A stretch of 64,000 nt of DNA from Siphonodentalium dalli (GCA_032622095.1 CP136061.1:199384244-199448243), one strand, 5' to 3'; counted from the first letter of the stretch, positions 1-12,816 are shown. Notes: generated by a model not told the origin, from the letters alone. Made by a program: numbers and translations.

Positions 1-576
1 TTAAGGATGTTGGCCAACAGTCCGGACTTTCAGAGAAGTATTCAATGATGTTTCTCTAATTTTCAATTCTAATTATTTCTGGATGATGACTTGACATGTA
101 TCTGAGATGCAATTAGAATTACCTGTATGCCAAGATGCATATTATACCACCCGATAGTACCATGGGTTTAAATGGCTTGTGAAGTGTTAATACCTCATAG
201 GGTGTGTGTTCATTACTAGGTTAATTGTTTACGTAATCTCATCAAAATTTCCTAATGATCAACCAGTGGACTAATGTAGTATTTACATATGATTGGGAAG
301 GGCTTTAGTGAAGGTTGTGTTTGACTCACACTATTCGAGCTAATTTGTTGATAGTGCAGTTTGCAGCAACTTACTGTTATCATGGAATCATGCAGAGAAA
401 GGGAGCTAAAGTTTGAGAGAACAGAAGTTATAATAAGATCACACAGATTCACCCAGTCTCATAAAATTTTATATTTTCATTGGTACCTGCTTGATGTTAA
501 TGTATTAAAGCGATGTGTTAAAATATTTCAATGGACAAACTAGCTTTTAAATCCACTGTGGGCTGCTGTGGGTGGT

Positions 577-681
577 AGATCATGCCATGAATTTCTACCT
601 TGGCCACGTCGGTTCAGATCGTACTCCACCAGTTCAAAACCTGGGAACTTTTTGATGTACTGACCGGGAAACTTTATAACA
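577..681 (+). mobile_element. Family F (Mutator-like MITE), left-end fragment
   Basis: Starts with TAGATCATGCCATGAAT and continues through the 'ccaccagt..aaaac..gggaactttttga' stretch typical of the family F terminal repeat, then degenerates. No right end is present. Full copies lie at 25901-26415 and 45310-45922. Confidence 0.6.
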
Positions 682-1626
682 TTGAAATATCAATATAGGT
701 AGTATATTTTTCAGATAATACATGTAACTTAAACTTAAAGTGATGTGAAACACATTCCTGAGATAATCATACCAAAATAAATTATGTTCATAAATTTGGT
801 AGCCAGAAAACAGCATCATTGTAATAAACAAATTACACACAGTGACTATTACAGGCGAAATCATTAATGTTTATGCTCAGTAATACTGCCCTAATAAAGT
901 ATATTTTACATGCATGTATGTACATGTATTTACATTTACACGTAGTTCAACCATTGTGATATCTGAAATGGTATAGTCAATGTGGTTGGAATTTTCGACA
1001 ATCTTTATTCATTGCTACATTCTTCCCCAATGGGGATAGCGTTTGGATACTAACTGATTGGTTTTATTTAATGAAGTAAGTCCACAATATGTTCCTGTCT
1101 GCATCTACTTTTTTCCCCCCCGACCAAATGTTTGTAAACCAGGACATATTGGTGGAATCTTTAATATTGGAGAATTGTAGAAGTGATGTTAATTTGGTCT
1201 GTTCATCCTTTATTCTGTATGTCTCGATGTGGGTACCAGTTTGGTACTATCAAATCCTCCTACTGTTTGTAGCTCATTTTGGTTCTTCCATCAATTCACC
1301 GCAATTTACATTTAAAGGTCATTGTTTCAAGCAGATAAGACTAGAAAAGCACTTTATGGGAATTACACATTTTTGTTTTTGTTTTGTTTTTTAAATCAGA
1401 TGATATTTTTTACTGAACAGGCTAGGCAGCTATGGATCTTCAATTATTAAAATAAATTTGGGGCTACAATTGTTTGTGAACATTATTAAAATACATGAGA
1501 TCAGTTTAACCTACATGTTCATCATATAAAGTTATGAAATTTGTCACATTTTGGGGAATGATTAATTGAAGGGTGGCCTAGTTTAACCTAGGAATGGGAG
1601 ATACCGGTCTGGTCACGGCACGATAC
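682..1626. other. Stretch without recognised gene
   Basis: AT-rich. It holds one short word (about 736-758) shared with 16031-16080 and 44732-44781, and a 101-codon open frame (1089-1394) that resembles no protein I know and looks like chance. Positions 1-576 likewise show nothing I can name. Confidence 0.5.
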
Positions 1627-1634
1627 ATATCCCG

Positions 1635-2771
1635 TAGTGATGCGGACCGGACCGGACCACCCAAGGTGGTCCGGTCCACTGCCAAGGCGGTCCAGTCTGG
1701 TCCGATCCAGGCCATTCTGGTCCGGTACACATGCCTGGACCGGTCCAAAACGGTCCGGTCCACCTATAATAGGCAAAATGTTAATGAATTATCTGTTTTC
1801 TCAAAGTTTTTACTCTGTATAGTACAAACTATAAGGTTACTGCGTTCAGTCCATTGCAATGAGTCCATATAACATGTATGTTAAAACTTACATTGTTTGC
1901 CGATTGTATGCATCATTGTCTCTCTCTGGTGGGATATACTGGGAACGATGCACGATAATAGTATTTCTAGTAATGTGAACATGCACTAATTAAATGTATT
2001 GGACAGATATATAGCTAGGGCCAGAATGTGTTATAACCAATCTAACATGGCACTCAACTGATCGTATGCATGATTCGTATCATACTTATTTTATTTAAAT
2101 TGAAATTTAAACGAAATAACTATACTGATGACAATTATACAAATGTGTACTAATATGACTACTACATTAATATTGGAGTCTTGGAGATTGTGATGGCTGA
2201 TTGTATATTCCTGACAATTACAGTTATATATAAGTACAACTACTATTGGATTAATGTGACTGTCTTGTGTATGTACTATGTAATGTGGTTTGCATGTTTC
2301 TTCGATAAGTATAACTGTGAAAAACAATAGAATAATCGATTCGATATCCATCCAAATTGATTAGTTGATGCCATGTTACACTTTTTATGACAAATAGTTC
2401 CATACTCATTCAGTTGCATGTTTGTCACATTGATAGGGTGCTACATAGTGTTGGCCAGTGTTACATTAATACATTATAAGGAAAGTGACATGTACAAAGT
2501 TCATCTATACATTGTTTTCGTGGCATCAAACGTTTAATAGATATTAATTATCACTTGAATGCGTCAATACATCGTTGCTAATTGATATGACGGCAAATAC
2601 GCAATAATATTCGTGATAGTTTATTATAACTGAAGTAAAATAGTGGACTGGACCGGAGAGTACCGGACCGGCGGCAAAAAGCAGTCCGGTCCGGTCCAGT
2701 GACACCCGGACCGCGGTCCACCCCTGGACTGCGGACAGGACCGGTCCAAAGCGGTCCTGTCCGCATCACTA
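1635..2771. mobile_element. Non-autonomous hAT-type element, GGTCC-rich ends
   Basis: Both ends carry the inverted terminal sequence TAGTGATGCGGAC. The element is flanked by a perfect 8-bp direct repeat ATATCCCG (1627-1634 and 2772-2779), the target-site size of hAT transposons. About 130 bp inside each end is packed with GGTCC/GGACC words, a dense subterminal array of the sort hAT transposases bind. The 870-bp interior is AT-rich and encodes no transposase, so the copy is non-autonomous. Short open frames across the GC-rich ends are artefacts of the repeat. Confidence 0.85.
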
Positions 2772-3193
2772 ATATCCCGATACAAGATAATACATATCTA
2801 GATATCTAGATCCCTCAGGTGAATATGCGGAGGCCTAGTCTCCTAGATAGAATCATCTGTGCTTCTTCGACTGCTATGGAGCCTTGTTTTGGTATGGCAT
2901 GTACCGGTTGGTAGGAAAATAATTTTCTCACCTTTTTTTTCTTCAAATTTGATTTTAAATATTTTCTAACTCTCACCCAGTACTCAACTTGTCAGTTATC
3001 ACTGTATTAATGGTCAATAAATGTACACTCCCTATGGTGGTGATAATGCTGATCACATCAACTCAGTCAAGTGACATAGTAATATCGGTGGTCAATGTCG
3101 TTAAGGAGGGTCGATTAATTAGAGCTATATAACGAGTACACAGCAGAAGCTGCAAATGGTCACCGTTGAAACAGGATTTGGGCATATCGGTAT

Positions 3194-4364
3194 TAGTTAT
3201 GTGTGTCGGATCCGATAATCCTAATCCGATCCAATCCGAATCCGATCGGATTCGGATTCGGATCGGATTTACAATGTTTAAAAAATCGGATTCGCATCCG
3301 GATCGGATTCAGAATTGTCGTCGGATTCGGAGTCGGATTTTCAAAAATGCTGTCTGATTCGGATTCGGATCGTCTGGATCGGACCGTACAATCCGATCTC
3401 CATCATGTTACATTTATGGGATGGATAACTTGGATTCTAAGTTTCTAACTTTCTAACTCAGTCTCAGAGTCTCAGATTAAACATAGGGCCTATATAACAA
3501 ATAAACAAAACAAAACAAGATATGTATTTTCGCATCGTGGTACAGCAATCGGCACATTCGGGTAACAAACAAATTACAAAGTACAAAGTTCAATCACATG
3601 GAAATTCCGGTTCATAACTTCATAAGTTCATATAATCGTAGTTAATTACGTACATGTACTATCAAATACCGTACATTGCGTACAATGCGTAAAACTACAA
3701 TTCCGATGGTCCTTGTTTAGTTATGTTTGCTGTTTGTTAAATTGTTATTAGTACATCAGTAAATTCAGTATGATCAGGATTCAGTACTAGACATTATAAT
3801 ATAATATGAATATGAATATCTGGCCACATATATAGTAGGCCTATATACTATATAATATGTGGCCAGATATTCATATTCATATTCATAATATTGCCAGGTT
3901 CCAACTTCCAAGGGAAAAGTTTGGTATAATTTAATAGCGTATTTCGATGTTTTGATGGGTCATTTTAAATTTAAACAGAACTAGCTTTTTAATAGTGGTA
4001 AATGTAGGCTACTCTTACTGCCATCTTAGTGTGTCAAGGTCAGACGAAATTTCTAGGAAATCTGACGTCACGATTCCGCGAAACACATTTTCTCAGAACT
4101 GAACAATCAGACAGACGACATTTAACAATTACAGTTACAGTTAGAAGTTACATTATTTTTTTGTGTTGCGGATTCGGGTCGGATTTCGGATTGGATTTCG
4201 GATCGGATTTAGCGATACACATCGGATTCGGATTCGGGTTCGGATTCAAAATTGACATCGGATTTCGGATTCGGATCGGATTCAAAATAGCCATCGGATT
4301 CGGATTTTCAAAAATGCTGTCGGATCGGATTTTGGGTTCATGTCGGATCCGACGCACAGCACTA
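3194..4364. mobile_element. Non-autonomous hAT-type element, TCGGATTCGGAT-rich ends
   Basis: Ends are inverted versions of TAGT..TGTG.GTCGGATCC. A perfect 8-bp duplication ATCGGTAT flanks the element (3186-3193 and 4365-4372). Roughly 180 bp at each end is filled with TCGGAT/GGATTC words. The interior encodes no transposase. The 160-codon open frame at 4029-4511 only translates the array as Gly/Phe/Asp/Ser repeats and runs out of the element, so I do not call it a gene. It lies about 400 bp from the previous hAT element, but the two ends differ in sequence, so they are separate families. Confidence 0.85.
3802..3888. repeat. Palindrome inside the second hAT element
   Basis: Arms of about 35-40 bp containing ATATCTGGCCACATAT and its complement, meeting at an AGGCCT centre. 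It could be a nested tiny MITE or an internal hairpin of the host element. Confidence 0.7.
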
Positions 4365-4372
4365 ATCGGTAT

Positions 4373-5549
4373 ACATTCTGTATCTCAATTCAGTCCTTCC
4401 CAGAAGATGGCAGCAATTGCTCTCGCACCTGTACACTCTCGTCATTTTCAATTCACAGGTGCTAAAATGCGCACTGTCCCCTTTCAAAATACTTATGGTG
4501 ACTGTTGTTAAATCAATGTTGAATTATTTTAAGGTTTATTTAGATCCTTAATACCCGTCTCGGTTCAAATTATGCTTGTGTATGAAAGTGTAACTGGACA
4601 TAGGTCTATCCCACAATGACAATTTGTTTGAGATAAACCCAAATTACGATTATATTATTATATATATGGGAAGGTGTCGATTTAGTTTTAAAAATTTGTA
4701 TAGCATTTTGCAGCACTGGGTAGATTTTGTATAGCATTCCCTACCAATACCTGTTTTTTCATGTAAATTGGTTTAATAGCAGAAATTGAAATTGCAAATC
4801 CAGTTAAATCGAGCCCTGATTATGGGTTCAATATTACACTGTCTTCTTTATTCTGGGAGCAAATAAATGCTAAATAAGATTCTGACCCTATTAAACTTTC
4901 TGAATATTCTCCTGAACTAACCCAAAAATGAAATCCAATATATTGGAGTTGATACTTAACAAAATATCATTTATATATATTATAAATTAAAGCATAAAAT
5001 GAACTTTTGTCATGCCAGCAATAATACCCAGGAAATACCCATACGAGGAGAGGGACATTTACAATGTTGAACAAACTTGTGGCCTATTCCCATTGCAGTT
5101 CATTTACATTATATGTACAATGAAATATATTTATTAAAAGAAATACCAATGAATTGCTGTGAACTGCCGTATCCAGTCTGTGCATAGTACGGATTTCTAC
5201 TTCTAAAATTAGAGTTGTCTTTCTTCTACTGTACTTCTTTTCATTTGGTGCTGGTGCACATGTGAATCCAACAGATTCCATCTTAATATCTTTGCAGATA
5301 AAGAGAGCATATTCCTTTGATGTGTATGTGGATATGTACAAGAGTTTTTGTCATCTTAACTCAAAGTTAACCTGACATCCATGTACATGTATGGTGACAC
5401 TCACCCTCTTAAAGTTCTAAAAAATTGGGAAGGGGTGGGGTATGAGGACTTATCTTTGAAGACCACTCCATGATATGTTTGGGAGTAAAAACTTAGACTG
5501 TGCTTATCCTCAGGGATGGGACAACTGACGTGTGTATACAGTACTGTAG
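4373..5549. other. Stretch without recognised gene
   Basis: AT-rich unique-looking sequence. The longest open frame, 85 codons on the minus strand (5084-5341), has no recognisable domain and no clear splice context. Confidence 0.5.
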
Positions 5550-5558
5550 GGAATTCCA

Positions 5559-5835
5559 TTGATTGATTGATTGGGGTTTAATGTTGCTTTCAGCAACTAA
5601 GACCATATCACGACATTGCCTGTTTTAGTGATGGAGGAAATCTGCACACTTACTGCTAATCTAACAGTGATTTCAATGGTTGTCATTGGCTGATAAACTC
5701 TTCGACCATGTGCGGCAAACCACCAATCATCGGCAACTCAAAGGAAACATGTAGATTTGAACCCTCATCGCAGCGCTGGAGGGCGAGATGCTTGAAGTTG
5801 TAATCCTAACTGACTGAGCAACTGATGGCCCATAA
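5559..5835 (-). mobile_element. tRNA-derived SINE
   Basis: On the minus strand the element begins near 5835 with a tRNA-like head. An A-box-like stretch (TTGCTCAGTCAGTTAGG) is followed about 40 bp later by a B box (GGGTTCAAATCTA). It ends at about 5560 in a (CAAT)n tail, read on the plus strand as GATTGATTGATTGG. A perfect 9-bp target duplication GGAATTCCA flanks it (5550-5558 and 5836-5844). Length 277 bp. Molluscan genomes are rich in tRNA-SINEs of this general form. Which partner LINE supplied the tail cannot be told here. Confidence 0.85.
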
Positions 5836-5844
5836 GGAATTCCA

Positions 5845-6340
5845 ACTGGTGATCATCACACCAATTATTTTTAAAGTTTGGTTTATCAACAGTTGGATTG
5901 AATAAAATTAGATGGGTTTGTAATCCAGGCCTGTTATTATATTCCTGTTATTTCCAAATATTTACGTAGCCCGTCTGTTACACTAAATCATGCTCCGTGA
6001 TTGGTCAACTGCCAATTGGTTCACCTGTTTCATACCCCAATAACACAGACCTTACATGAACACGAGTCTTACACAACATCGCAAGTTGTTGACCTAATCT
6101 GACCTAATGACTGAAAGTGGTCAACAGAATAATTGGGGCGTGATTTTCAAAGTTCAGACGAATTGCATCTGAAGCCAGCTATTTATATCGATCATGTTAT
6201 TGTTAAGCGCTTGGATATCTTACATTGGGCTGACTTAATGTGGTGCATGGGCCAGTCTCAAATTCTCGGCAGATTTGTGAAAATATATAAGAATACACTC
6301 AGCTTTTTTATAGGAATAAATCATTAAAAAGCTATACATG
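5845..6340. other. Stretch without recognised gene
   Basis: Nothing identifiable. A 64-codon open frame at 6133-6327 has no support. Confidence 0.4.
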
Positions 6341-6488
6341 TATAAGAAATGAATGTAGTGGGTGTGTGTGTTATTGGGGGATACAGCGCTGTGGTAATTG
6401 GGGGCACATTTAGTTCACACAATGTGGCCCAACGACCACAGCACCATATCCCCCAATAACACACACACCCATTACATTCATTTCTTAA
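6341..6488. mobile_element. Small foldback MITE
   Basis: Two arms of about 52 bp (6341-6394 and 6436-6488) are near-perfect inverted repeats, beginning TAAGAAATGAATGTA and including the run GTGTGTGTTATTGGGGGATA. The arms differ at only a few positions, so the insertion is fairly young. No coding content. Confidence 0.8.
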
Positions 6489-7613
6489 ATAATATTTCAA
6501 TATACTCCATATAGGTCTCACCAATGAAAACATGCTTTCTAAAATTTTATATCACATCATGTCACACTTATGTCATATTTCTCACTGTTGTAATTTTAAC
6601 TTTTTGTGCTAATTACCTTAAAGATTGTATATCTCCTCCCTGAACTTTTGATATAGATTTAGGGGCATCAAACAAGAATTTTGAGACAGAGATTTCAGTC
6701 AACAGAACCTTCTGTCACCAGAAAATAATGTTTCCCCAATTTGTTTTCTTTAATTGGGACATAAAACGTGGCTATTTTTAGAACATTGTATTTGATTGAA
6801 AATCTACAACTAAAAGCACTTTTAAGTGAAATACATGTAGGTGCATAATGTTTCTGATGTGCTTTGAAGAATAATAATGCATACATGAGTTTTCTAGAAT
6901 TTTTGATGTTGTTGGAAGTGACATTGACAGGGGCGCCAGAAGCAACCATGGACATGGGGCAGAATTTCCAGACGGTACATTAAATGCCTAAAAAAAACAC
7001 AAAATTCTGTCATTCAACAGCATTCTTTAAAAAGCTAAAAAGTCACTTTCTGCCTCCTTGCTACAGCACAATATAGGGCTCTGAAAATTGGGCATTAGAT
7101 TTGGAGGAGGGAGTTTCCCTCCCAGATCAAGACAGTAGCTATCCATAACCTACCAGCCCAGGTACCGGCACATGTATATACAAGAACTGGGTTACTGTGA
7201 TTATAGGGTTGACCTACACATTTCCTTATTTCTCTCTGGGTCACCCACAGTTAGTGTATGCTAATAGTTTTTCTCATGTGATAATGATTAGCAGGGAAAA
7301 TCTTCCAAGATAATGTGAGCTACCAGTACTCTACTCACTTCGTTGAGGTACTACCCAGGAAGAGCAACTTAGAAATGCGTAATTACTATACTAATTTACC
7401 TAAAGCCAGTAGAATATATGTACATGTATGTCAGGAGCATGCATATTGTTCATGTTTTGTTTGAATGCCCCCCATGTCGGGTGGTGAAAAGCACAAAACT
7501 ATTATACACTACCCATAGTTAGTGATAAAAGAGGGGGACACGTGTCCCCTGTGCCCACACCTCTGATTAAAGGTGATTATTAACACGTTGGCTGCCACTA
7601 CACTGTAGTACTA
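6489..7613. other. Stretch without recognised gene
   Basis: The part at 6695-6860 is a diverged relative of 44420-44560 and 63590-63670 (shared words GGGACA.AAA and TGGCTATTTTTAGAACATT), so it is a dispersed repeat of unknown type. Nothing else is recognised. Confidence 0.45.
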
Positions 7614-7724
7614 CTCACTGAGAGCTTTCCGATGAATGGCAACAAGACATATTTCCAACTAAATCATGAAAAGTTACCCATAACTCTGCTGTGGTTAAGG
7701 AGTCGATTATTTAGGGCATTACTG
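7614..7724. mobile_element. Family A foldback MITE, right half only
   Basis: Runs from the loop-proximal GAGAGCTTTCCGATGAATGG to the terminal GGGCATTACTG followed by TA. The left half is missing. Confidence 0.85.
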
Positions 7725-7737
7725 TAAGTGCGGATTT

Positions 7738-8349
7738 GTGATCCAAGCAAGTGGTGCTGACCTGATTCGTCTATCTGGACAAGTTTGTCAGTTGCTTTAC
7801 TGCGGGTTGGTGTTTTCTACAATCTACATGCAGTTTAATGATAATATTCGCACCAAACTTCCCAAAAATAGCAATCGACATGATCCTCCAAGGAACAAAC
7901 TTAGAACGTACAGAACATTTAAAACAATGACTTCTTTGGAAGAATATCTCAACGTCATTTCCGTCCCAAAACAGCGTGAATCTCTGACAAAATTAAGAAT
8001 AAGTTGCCACACCTTGGGCATCGAACGCGGACGCTACTTCGATCTCTACGAAGAGGACCGAATTTGCGAAACATGCAATGAAATCGACAACGAAGAACAC
8101 TTTCTTATTTACTGTACTACATTGTCAGACAAGCGCGCCCTATTTTACGAGAACGTATCTCCCAATCTGTTAAACATCCCCAACGAGAAGCTATTTAAAC
8201 AAATAATGACCAGTCGCGACTTAAAAACTATGCGGGCTCTGGCACACTTCGTCCACTGTGGATTTAAAAAGAAAGGGGTTTGGCAACCGAGTAACGAACT
8301 CCTAAATCGAGTACAACTAAAACGAATTAACAAAGATTCTTCAACTTGA
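7738..8349 (+). pseudogene. LINE ORF2 C-terminal fragment (5'-truncated)
   Basis: Open for 203 codons, but only about residues 32-200 look like LINE. It shows the C-terminal region that follows the reverse transcriptase in many aquatic-invertebrate non-LTR elements: an LRISCHTLGIERGRY segment (residues 86-100), then a zinc knuckle C110-x2-C113-x7-H121-x4-C126. The reverse transcriptase and endonuclease are absent, as expected for a 5'-truncated copy. The first 30 residues appear to be flanking sequence beside the family A half-element that ends at 7724. The 3' UTR probably reaches about 8590 (AATAAACATG). The apparent start codon is chance and I do not think it is expressed as a gene. Confidence 0.75.
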
Positions 8350-8599
8350 GACCATGCCAGTGTTGCCAGTTTCAAATCTGAATGGTATATTTGCCAACCA
8401 TCTACATATAGTATCACAACTTATGGGAGGCATATACCGGTATAACATATGTATATTGCCATCTCTCATTGTATACCACCATATATCATTGTTATTACTT
8501 AACTTTGTTTCTTGTAATCCGTCCATTTTGTCTTGTTATTCTGTGTTCATTTACATTTGACCATATATGGTGTACCGTACAATAAACATGATTGGTTAC

Positions 8600-8815
8600 C
8601 CCTTCCATGACTGGAGCTTCCTTTTGCGAAAACCCTGTGCCAATGCATTCTCTTATATATGCGAGGCTCCCTATAATAATTAATAAAAATAATTGCCTTG
8701 CCATTGTAAGTCAGTACGTTCTCTTATATATGCGCGGCTCCCATATACATATATAAGAGAACCCACTGGCACATGATCTTTAATGCTGCACCAACACAGC
8801 TCCCATCATAAAGGG
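8600..8815. mobile_element. Family P MITE (TTAA-type) with inner hairpin
   Basis: The terminal inverted sequence is CCCTTTCATGAC.GGAGC in diverged form, with TTAC on the left and TTAA on the right (8816-8819). Inside are inverted copies of TTCTCTTATATATGCG. The same design occurs at 28763-29026, 40498-40716 and, with different ends, 47308-47540. TTAA target sites plus a CCCTTT start suggest piggyBac-type mobilisation. Confidence 0.7.
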
Positions 8816-9085
8816 TTAAGTCATTCGCCAGGGAAACTCACCCTCCATTTGGTATTTCCTTTACCAAGGAGCTTAAATGACAAAAAAACTAAATTAAATG
8901 TGCCAGAAATGTAATTTACTGGTAGATTTTCACTCACCTGACACAATCTGAAGGTTATTAAAATAGGATGTCAAGTGGCTGATTTGGAATGAGGATTTTG
9001 GAATGGTACATATGTTACAGGATGCAAGTTGATACAATATTTACACCCACATGGCTCATTTCAAACTTCGAAATATATATTTAAT

Positions 9086-9325
9086 CAAATCAAACTAGAT
9101 CTATATAGTTTGAACTATGTTGCATTCTGGGAGCGAAACTGGGGAATTTTTTTTTATGATTTCAGCTATTTTCTATTACTCTATGGGCACCTTCTGAGAC
9201 ACAGACGATCCAAATGGTGATGAATTATAGTATTTTAATCATATTTTTTTTATTAAAACCTTACATCAAGGCACTTTAAAAAAAATAATCAGTGACTCAA
9301 AAATTAAATGGGCCTTTAAGGTTCA
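9086..9325 (+). repeat. Dispersed repeat R, short copy
   Basis: Matches, in inverted orientation, 38570-38760, including GTTGCATTCTGGGAGCGAAA and CTATGGGCACCTTCTGAGA. It ends in AAATTAAATGGGCCTTTAA, matching the right edge of the 38.9-kb minisatellite. This copy lacks the minisatellite. Confidence 0.7.
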
Positions 9326-9516
9326 GTACACATGAACTATATGCTTACTCAACACAGGAACATTGAGTCTAAGAGTTCTATATAAACTTACGGACATTTG
9401 TTTGTAATTTTGTTCTTTGTTTTGTATACATTAACTGTTTATTGCCTGGATTTACTTCAAAGGGATTCATTATGTTTGTAATGAATGTTTGTCTGGCCCA
9501 AGATGACCTACTTGAA

Positions 9517-9606
9517 ATTGGAGTGTAAAGGTTTCAAAAGCAATCATTCTTCGTGGAGAGCTGTGGAGAGGACCAAAATTCAATGTGTTGTAACTTTGGT
9601 TGACTT
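9517..9606 (+). repeat. Direct repeat, copy 1
   Basis: Shares GGAGTGTAAAGGTTTCAAAA and GTAACTTTGGTTGACTT with 10294-10371, about 0.8 kb apart. Between the copies are a run of 13-14 C (about 9910-9923) and the 83-bp duplication described next. Confidence 0.7.
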
Positions 9607-10031
9607 CTGTTTATAGGTTTACCATTTTGGTAAATGGTACTAGTATGTGTGGGGCTTGCTAGTAGTTGATCAGACAAGGAACATGGACCCCAGTACCTGT
9701 CATGCTAGAATGGTGCAAACTTAGCCAGATTAGAATGACAGTTTGTCGACTCAGTGCCTTTACAAATTGTCAACAAAACATAGAAGAATATATAGATAAG
9801 GGCTGGGAATTTATTGTAAATATTAAATATATTAAGATTCGCGGCGGTGATTAAAGGTCGTCAACGGGAGATGTCAAACTTCTCCAGAAACCGCCAAAAT
9901 ATTTGTGTAGTTTCCCCCCCCCCCCAGATGTCGTGTTGTTTGCTTATGTCAGGTAAATTCATAGCCATGCCAGCATTGAATTCAAACATGTACTTGTATA
10001 AATTTAACAAATATTTGTGTTATTATCAAAG

Positions 10032-10197
10032 CTATTATAGTTGTCGCCTCGATCGATATCAGTCAAATGTAAAATTCAACAAAATTGCACGGGCTATTTA
10101 TAAGTTATATAAATCTATTATAGTTGTCGCCTCGGTCGATATCAGTCAAATGTAAAATTCAACAAAATTGCACGGGCTATTTATAAGTTATATAAAT
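10032..10197 (+). repeat. 83-bp tandem duplication
   Basis: Two nearly identical 83-bp units start at 10032 and 10115 (CTATTATAGTTGTCGCCTCG). I saw one difference, GATCGATATC versus GGTCGATATC. Confidence 0.9.
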
Positions 10198-10293
10198 CTA
10201 TCTTAACTGGGTTGCCAATTAAGTTTAAATATATTATAAATTTGTTTTATGGTGCCTATTGGTAAACACATAACAAAAAAAAGAAAAACCAAA

Positions 10294-10371
10294 TTGGAGT
10301 GTAAAGGTTTCAAAAGCAATCATTTTTCATGGAACGGACTAAAATTCAATCTTGTAACTTTGGTTGACTTT
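10294..10371 (+). repeat. Direct repeat, copy 2
   Basis: Second copy of the unit at 9517-9606, somewhat shortened in its middle. Confidence 0.7.
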
Positions 10372-10711
10372 TAGCATTCAACTTCCTTCAAAAACATTGA
10401 CTTTTCAGCTTAGGTCTAGTGATGACAATGTATGATAGGTCTGGGATATTCCTGAGTTCCATTATAGCATCACTTATATCATTTGGGAATCAATCTGCCG
10501 TTTGTACCCTCTAATTAGTTTTCTTTAGTATTTCTATTAGTTATTCACATAAAGAGATAGATTAAAGACATGTTATGCACTCATTGTCAGTGAATTAAAT
10601 TGATGAGAAAATACCCAAGTCTTTCCCCACCATAAGATTAATGAAAATCTCAATCGCATTGACTCCACCATTGCAGAAAACGCAACATCTGATGAGTCGC
10701 TGCATGTAAGC

Positions 10712-11182
10712 TAGATGATGTCATGAATCTCTACTCTGTCTAATGCCCGTAGAAATCATATTCCACCAGTACAAAATGAGGAACTTTTTAAGTCAAAAAC
10801 ATTATCCAGGGAATATATTTCTTAGTTATTACACGTTCCTTGATAATGTAATTCACTGCAGGTGAAGGTCCCAACTCGAAAATGCATGCTTTTCTGTGAT
10901 TTTTGTGAGCCGATATTGCAATAAACATCGAATTAATTGCCCAGGAGAAATTCCATAATTGTAAGTGATACAAAGCAAAATCACTCACAAAGTCACTTAA
11001 AATTGTGAAATTTCGAGTAGGGACCTTCATCTACAGTGAAGTACATGTACATTATTAAGAAGCAGGTAATAACTCAGAAATATATTCCCTGCCTTATTCT
11101 TTCGACTTTATAAGGTTCCCTGTCAAAACTTCAAAAAGTTCCCTGGTTTGGTACTGGTGGAATATGATCTCTACAGGCGTTA
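10712..11182. mobile_element. Family F (Mutator-like MITE), nearly full copy
   Basis: Long inverted arms (about 150-200 bp): ATCATATTCCACCAGTACAA at the left is mirrored by TGGTGGAATATGATCTCTAC at the right. The outer right end is shortened. The interior has another inverted pair, GGTCCCAACTCGAAAATGCA near 10868 and its complement near 11010. Confidence 0.75.
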
Positions 11183-11660
11183 TTATCCAATCCTGGGCCA
11201 TCTATTTTAAATTGCTACCCATCCAGTTATTCCAGTACCAGTAACTGTATGTACTACTTCTGTTTTTGGTGTAAAATTATTCTTATGTAATCTTTCAGAA
11301 ATGGGCTGCCTCAATTCTGTCAGTTTCTCAGGTTGGAGGGAGCTGCTAATAATAAGCCTTTCCCTGCTATGTATGCAGGAATGATTTTGGGTATCATAAT
11401 TATAAATCATACAGTTAATTAATAGTTTATTAGGCACAGTTTCTGAGTTTCATGTGACTACAATTCCTCATAAATTTGTTTGATGATTTGCAGCCACACA
11501 CTTTTGGACTGGTATTAAATGCAATAATAATAATAATGCTAACCATGAACCCATTATGTAACCCATTAAACTCATAACTGGTTAAAATGTCAGCTAGAAA
11601 TATTTGGGACACTCCCCATAATAGTTTGTTTTGAGACCTCATATGATGGGGGTAATTTAA

Positions 11661-12137
11661 AGGTACTCAATCCGATAAAACTCCTCAATTACTATTTTAA
11701 TGGCTTCGGGGGTCAAAAATATTTGATTCGAGTCGAGGAAGTCACCCATCAAAGCTCAGATTTGTTAGATATCGATTTTAGAAATCTATTATTTTTCATT
11801 ATCGGGAATACTTTCTGGCCCAGAACTCAGTCAAAATTGCGTTATTATTACCACTTGATTTTAGAGTTATCCATCCTTGTATGTTTGAACAGTGTTTTGG
11901 TGTACACATCTCGCGCAGGTTACGAAACTGACGGCAATTATTAGTACTCATCTCGAGAAACTAACAAATTTCAAAAACCAATATCTAATAACTCTGAGCT
12001 TTGTTTGATGGGTTCCTCGACTCGAATCAAATATTTTTTACCCCCAAAGCCAAAGAAATAGTAATATAGGACCCTCTGATCGGATTGTTGTTGTTGGAAT
12101 CTGTTGAGATGGGGACCCTCTGTTCGGATGAGTACCT
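11661..12137. mobile_element. Family G MITE (TTAA-flanked)
   Basis: Flanked by TTAA on both sides (11657-11660 and 12138-12141). Ends are inverted copies of AGGTACTCATCCGA-like sequence, then long imperfect arms including ATTTGATTCGAGTCGAGGAA and its complement. The TTAA duplication points to a piggyBac-type transposase in trans. Relatives are at 44079-44231, 54138-54551 and 63225-63478. Confidence 0.75.
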
Positions 12138-12141
12138 TTAA

Positions 12142-12816
12142 TCATTTCAAACTACTGCATTTTTGGGTCACATTGGTTTACTAGTATACTACTACAAATA
12201 TGACAGCCTGGTACATAGCAATATATGCTCAGGTCATTTGGTATAAACTATAGCAGAGATATTTTATAGGTATTATAGACTATAGTCTATAGATGATTGT
12301 GGTAGATATGATTATTAAAACAAATAATCAATTATGAAATATGATGATTATGGTTGCCCCAAGAGATATTAGCCAGGTTTAGCCACACATGCACATAAGT
12401 TATGTGTGTATTGCGATGGAAATGCAGGAAAAAGACACATTATTTTACAGTGCCAATCCTACATGTTTATAACTATTGGCCCAACTTATAGCTGCTGTAG
12501 CTAACCATAATCCTTCAGCAATAGTTGGGCAGAGCAGCTGTCCATATTGAGACCACTGATATGCTTAATTGGCTTCTATCAAAATAGGATTCTTCCACAC
12601 AGGCAAATCCAATTCTCCCACTGACTGCATAGCTTTGGTTGCTTATTCAGTTATTAGATTCATTTGTATTCCTCTTTGCGACATGTTCCATATGCTACAC
12701 ATTTGGACATAATACTTCCAACTGGAATGACTGTACAATGTAAATGTTCATGTAGGTAAAATAGTCATATGAGCCAGGTGACTTTCATTGGCAATGGCAA
12801 CAAATATTGCAAGTTA
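12142..12816. other. Stretch without recognised gene
   Basis: AT-rich, nothing recognised. Confidence 0.4.

Noticed and set aside
1578-1872. Overlapping frames on both strands near 1.6-1.9 kb
   Set aside because: They arise from the GGTCC-rich end of the hAT element; no coding evidence.
4029-4511. 160-codon plus-strand frame with Gly/Phe/Asp repeats
   Set aside because: It is a translation of the TCGGAT-type subterminal array of a hAT element and continues across its edge.
5559-5835. Genuine tRNA gene on the minus strand
   Set aside because: A and B boxes are present, but the cloverleaf is not intact and the unit has a SINE body, (CAAT)n tail and target duplication.
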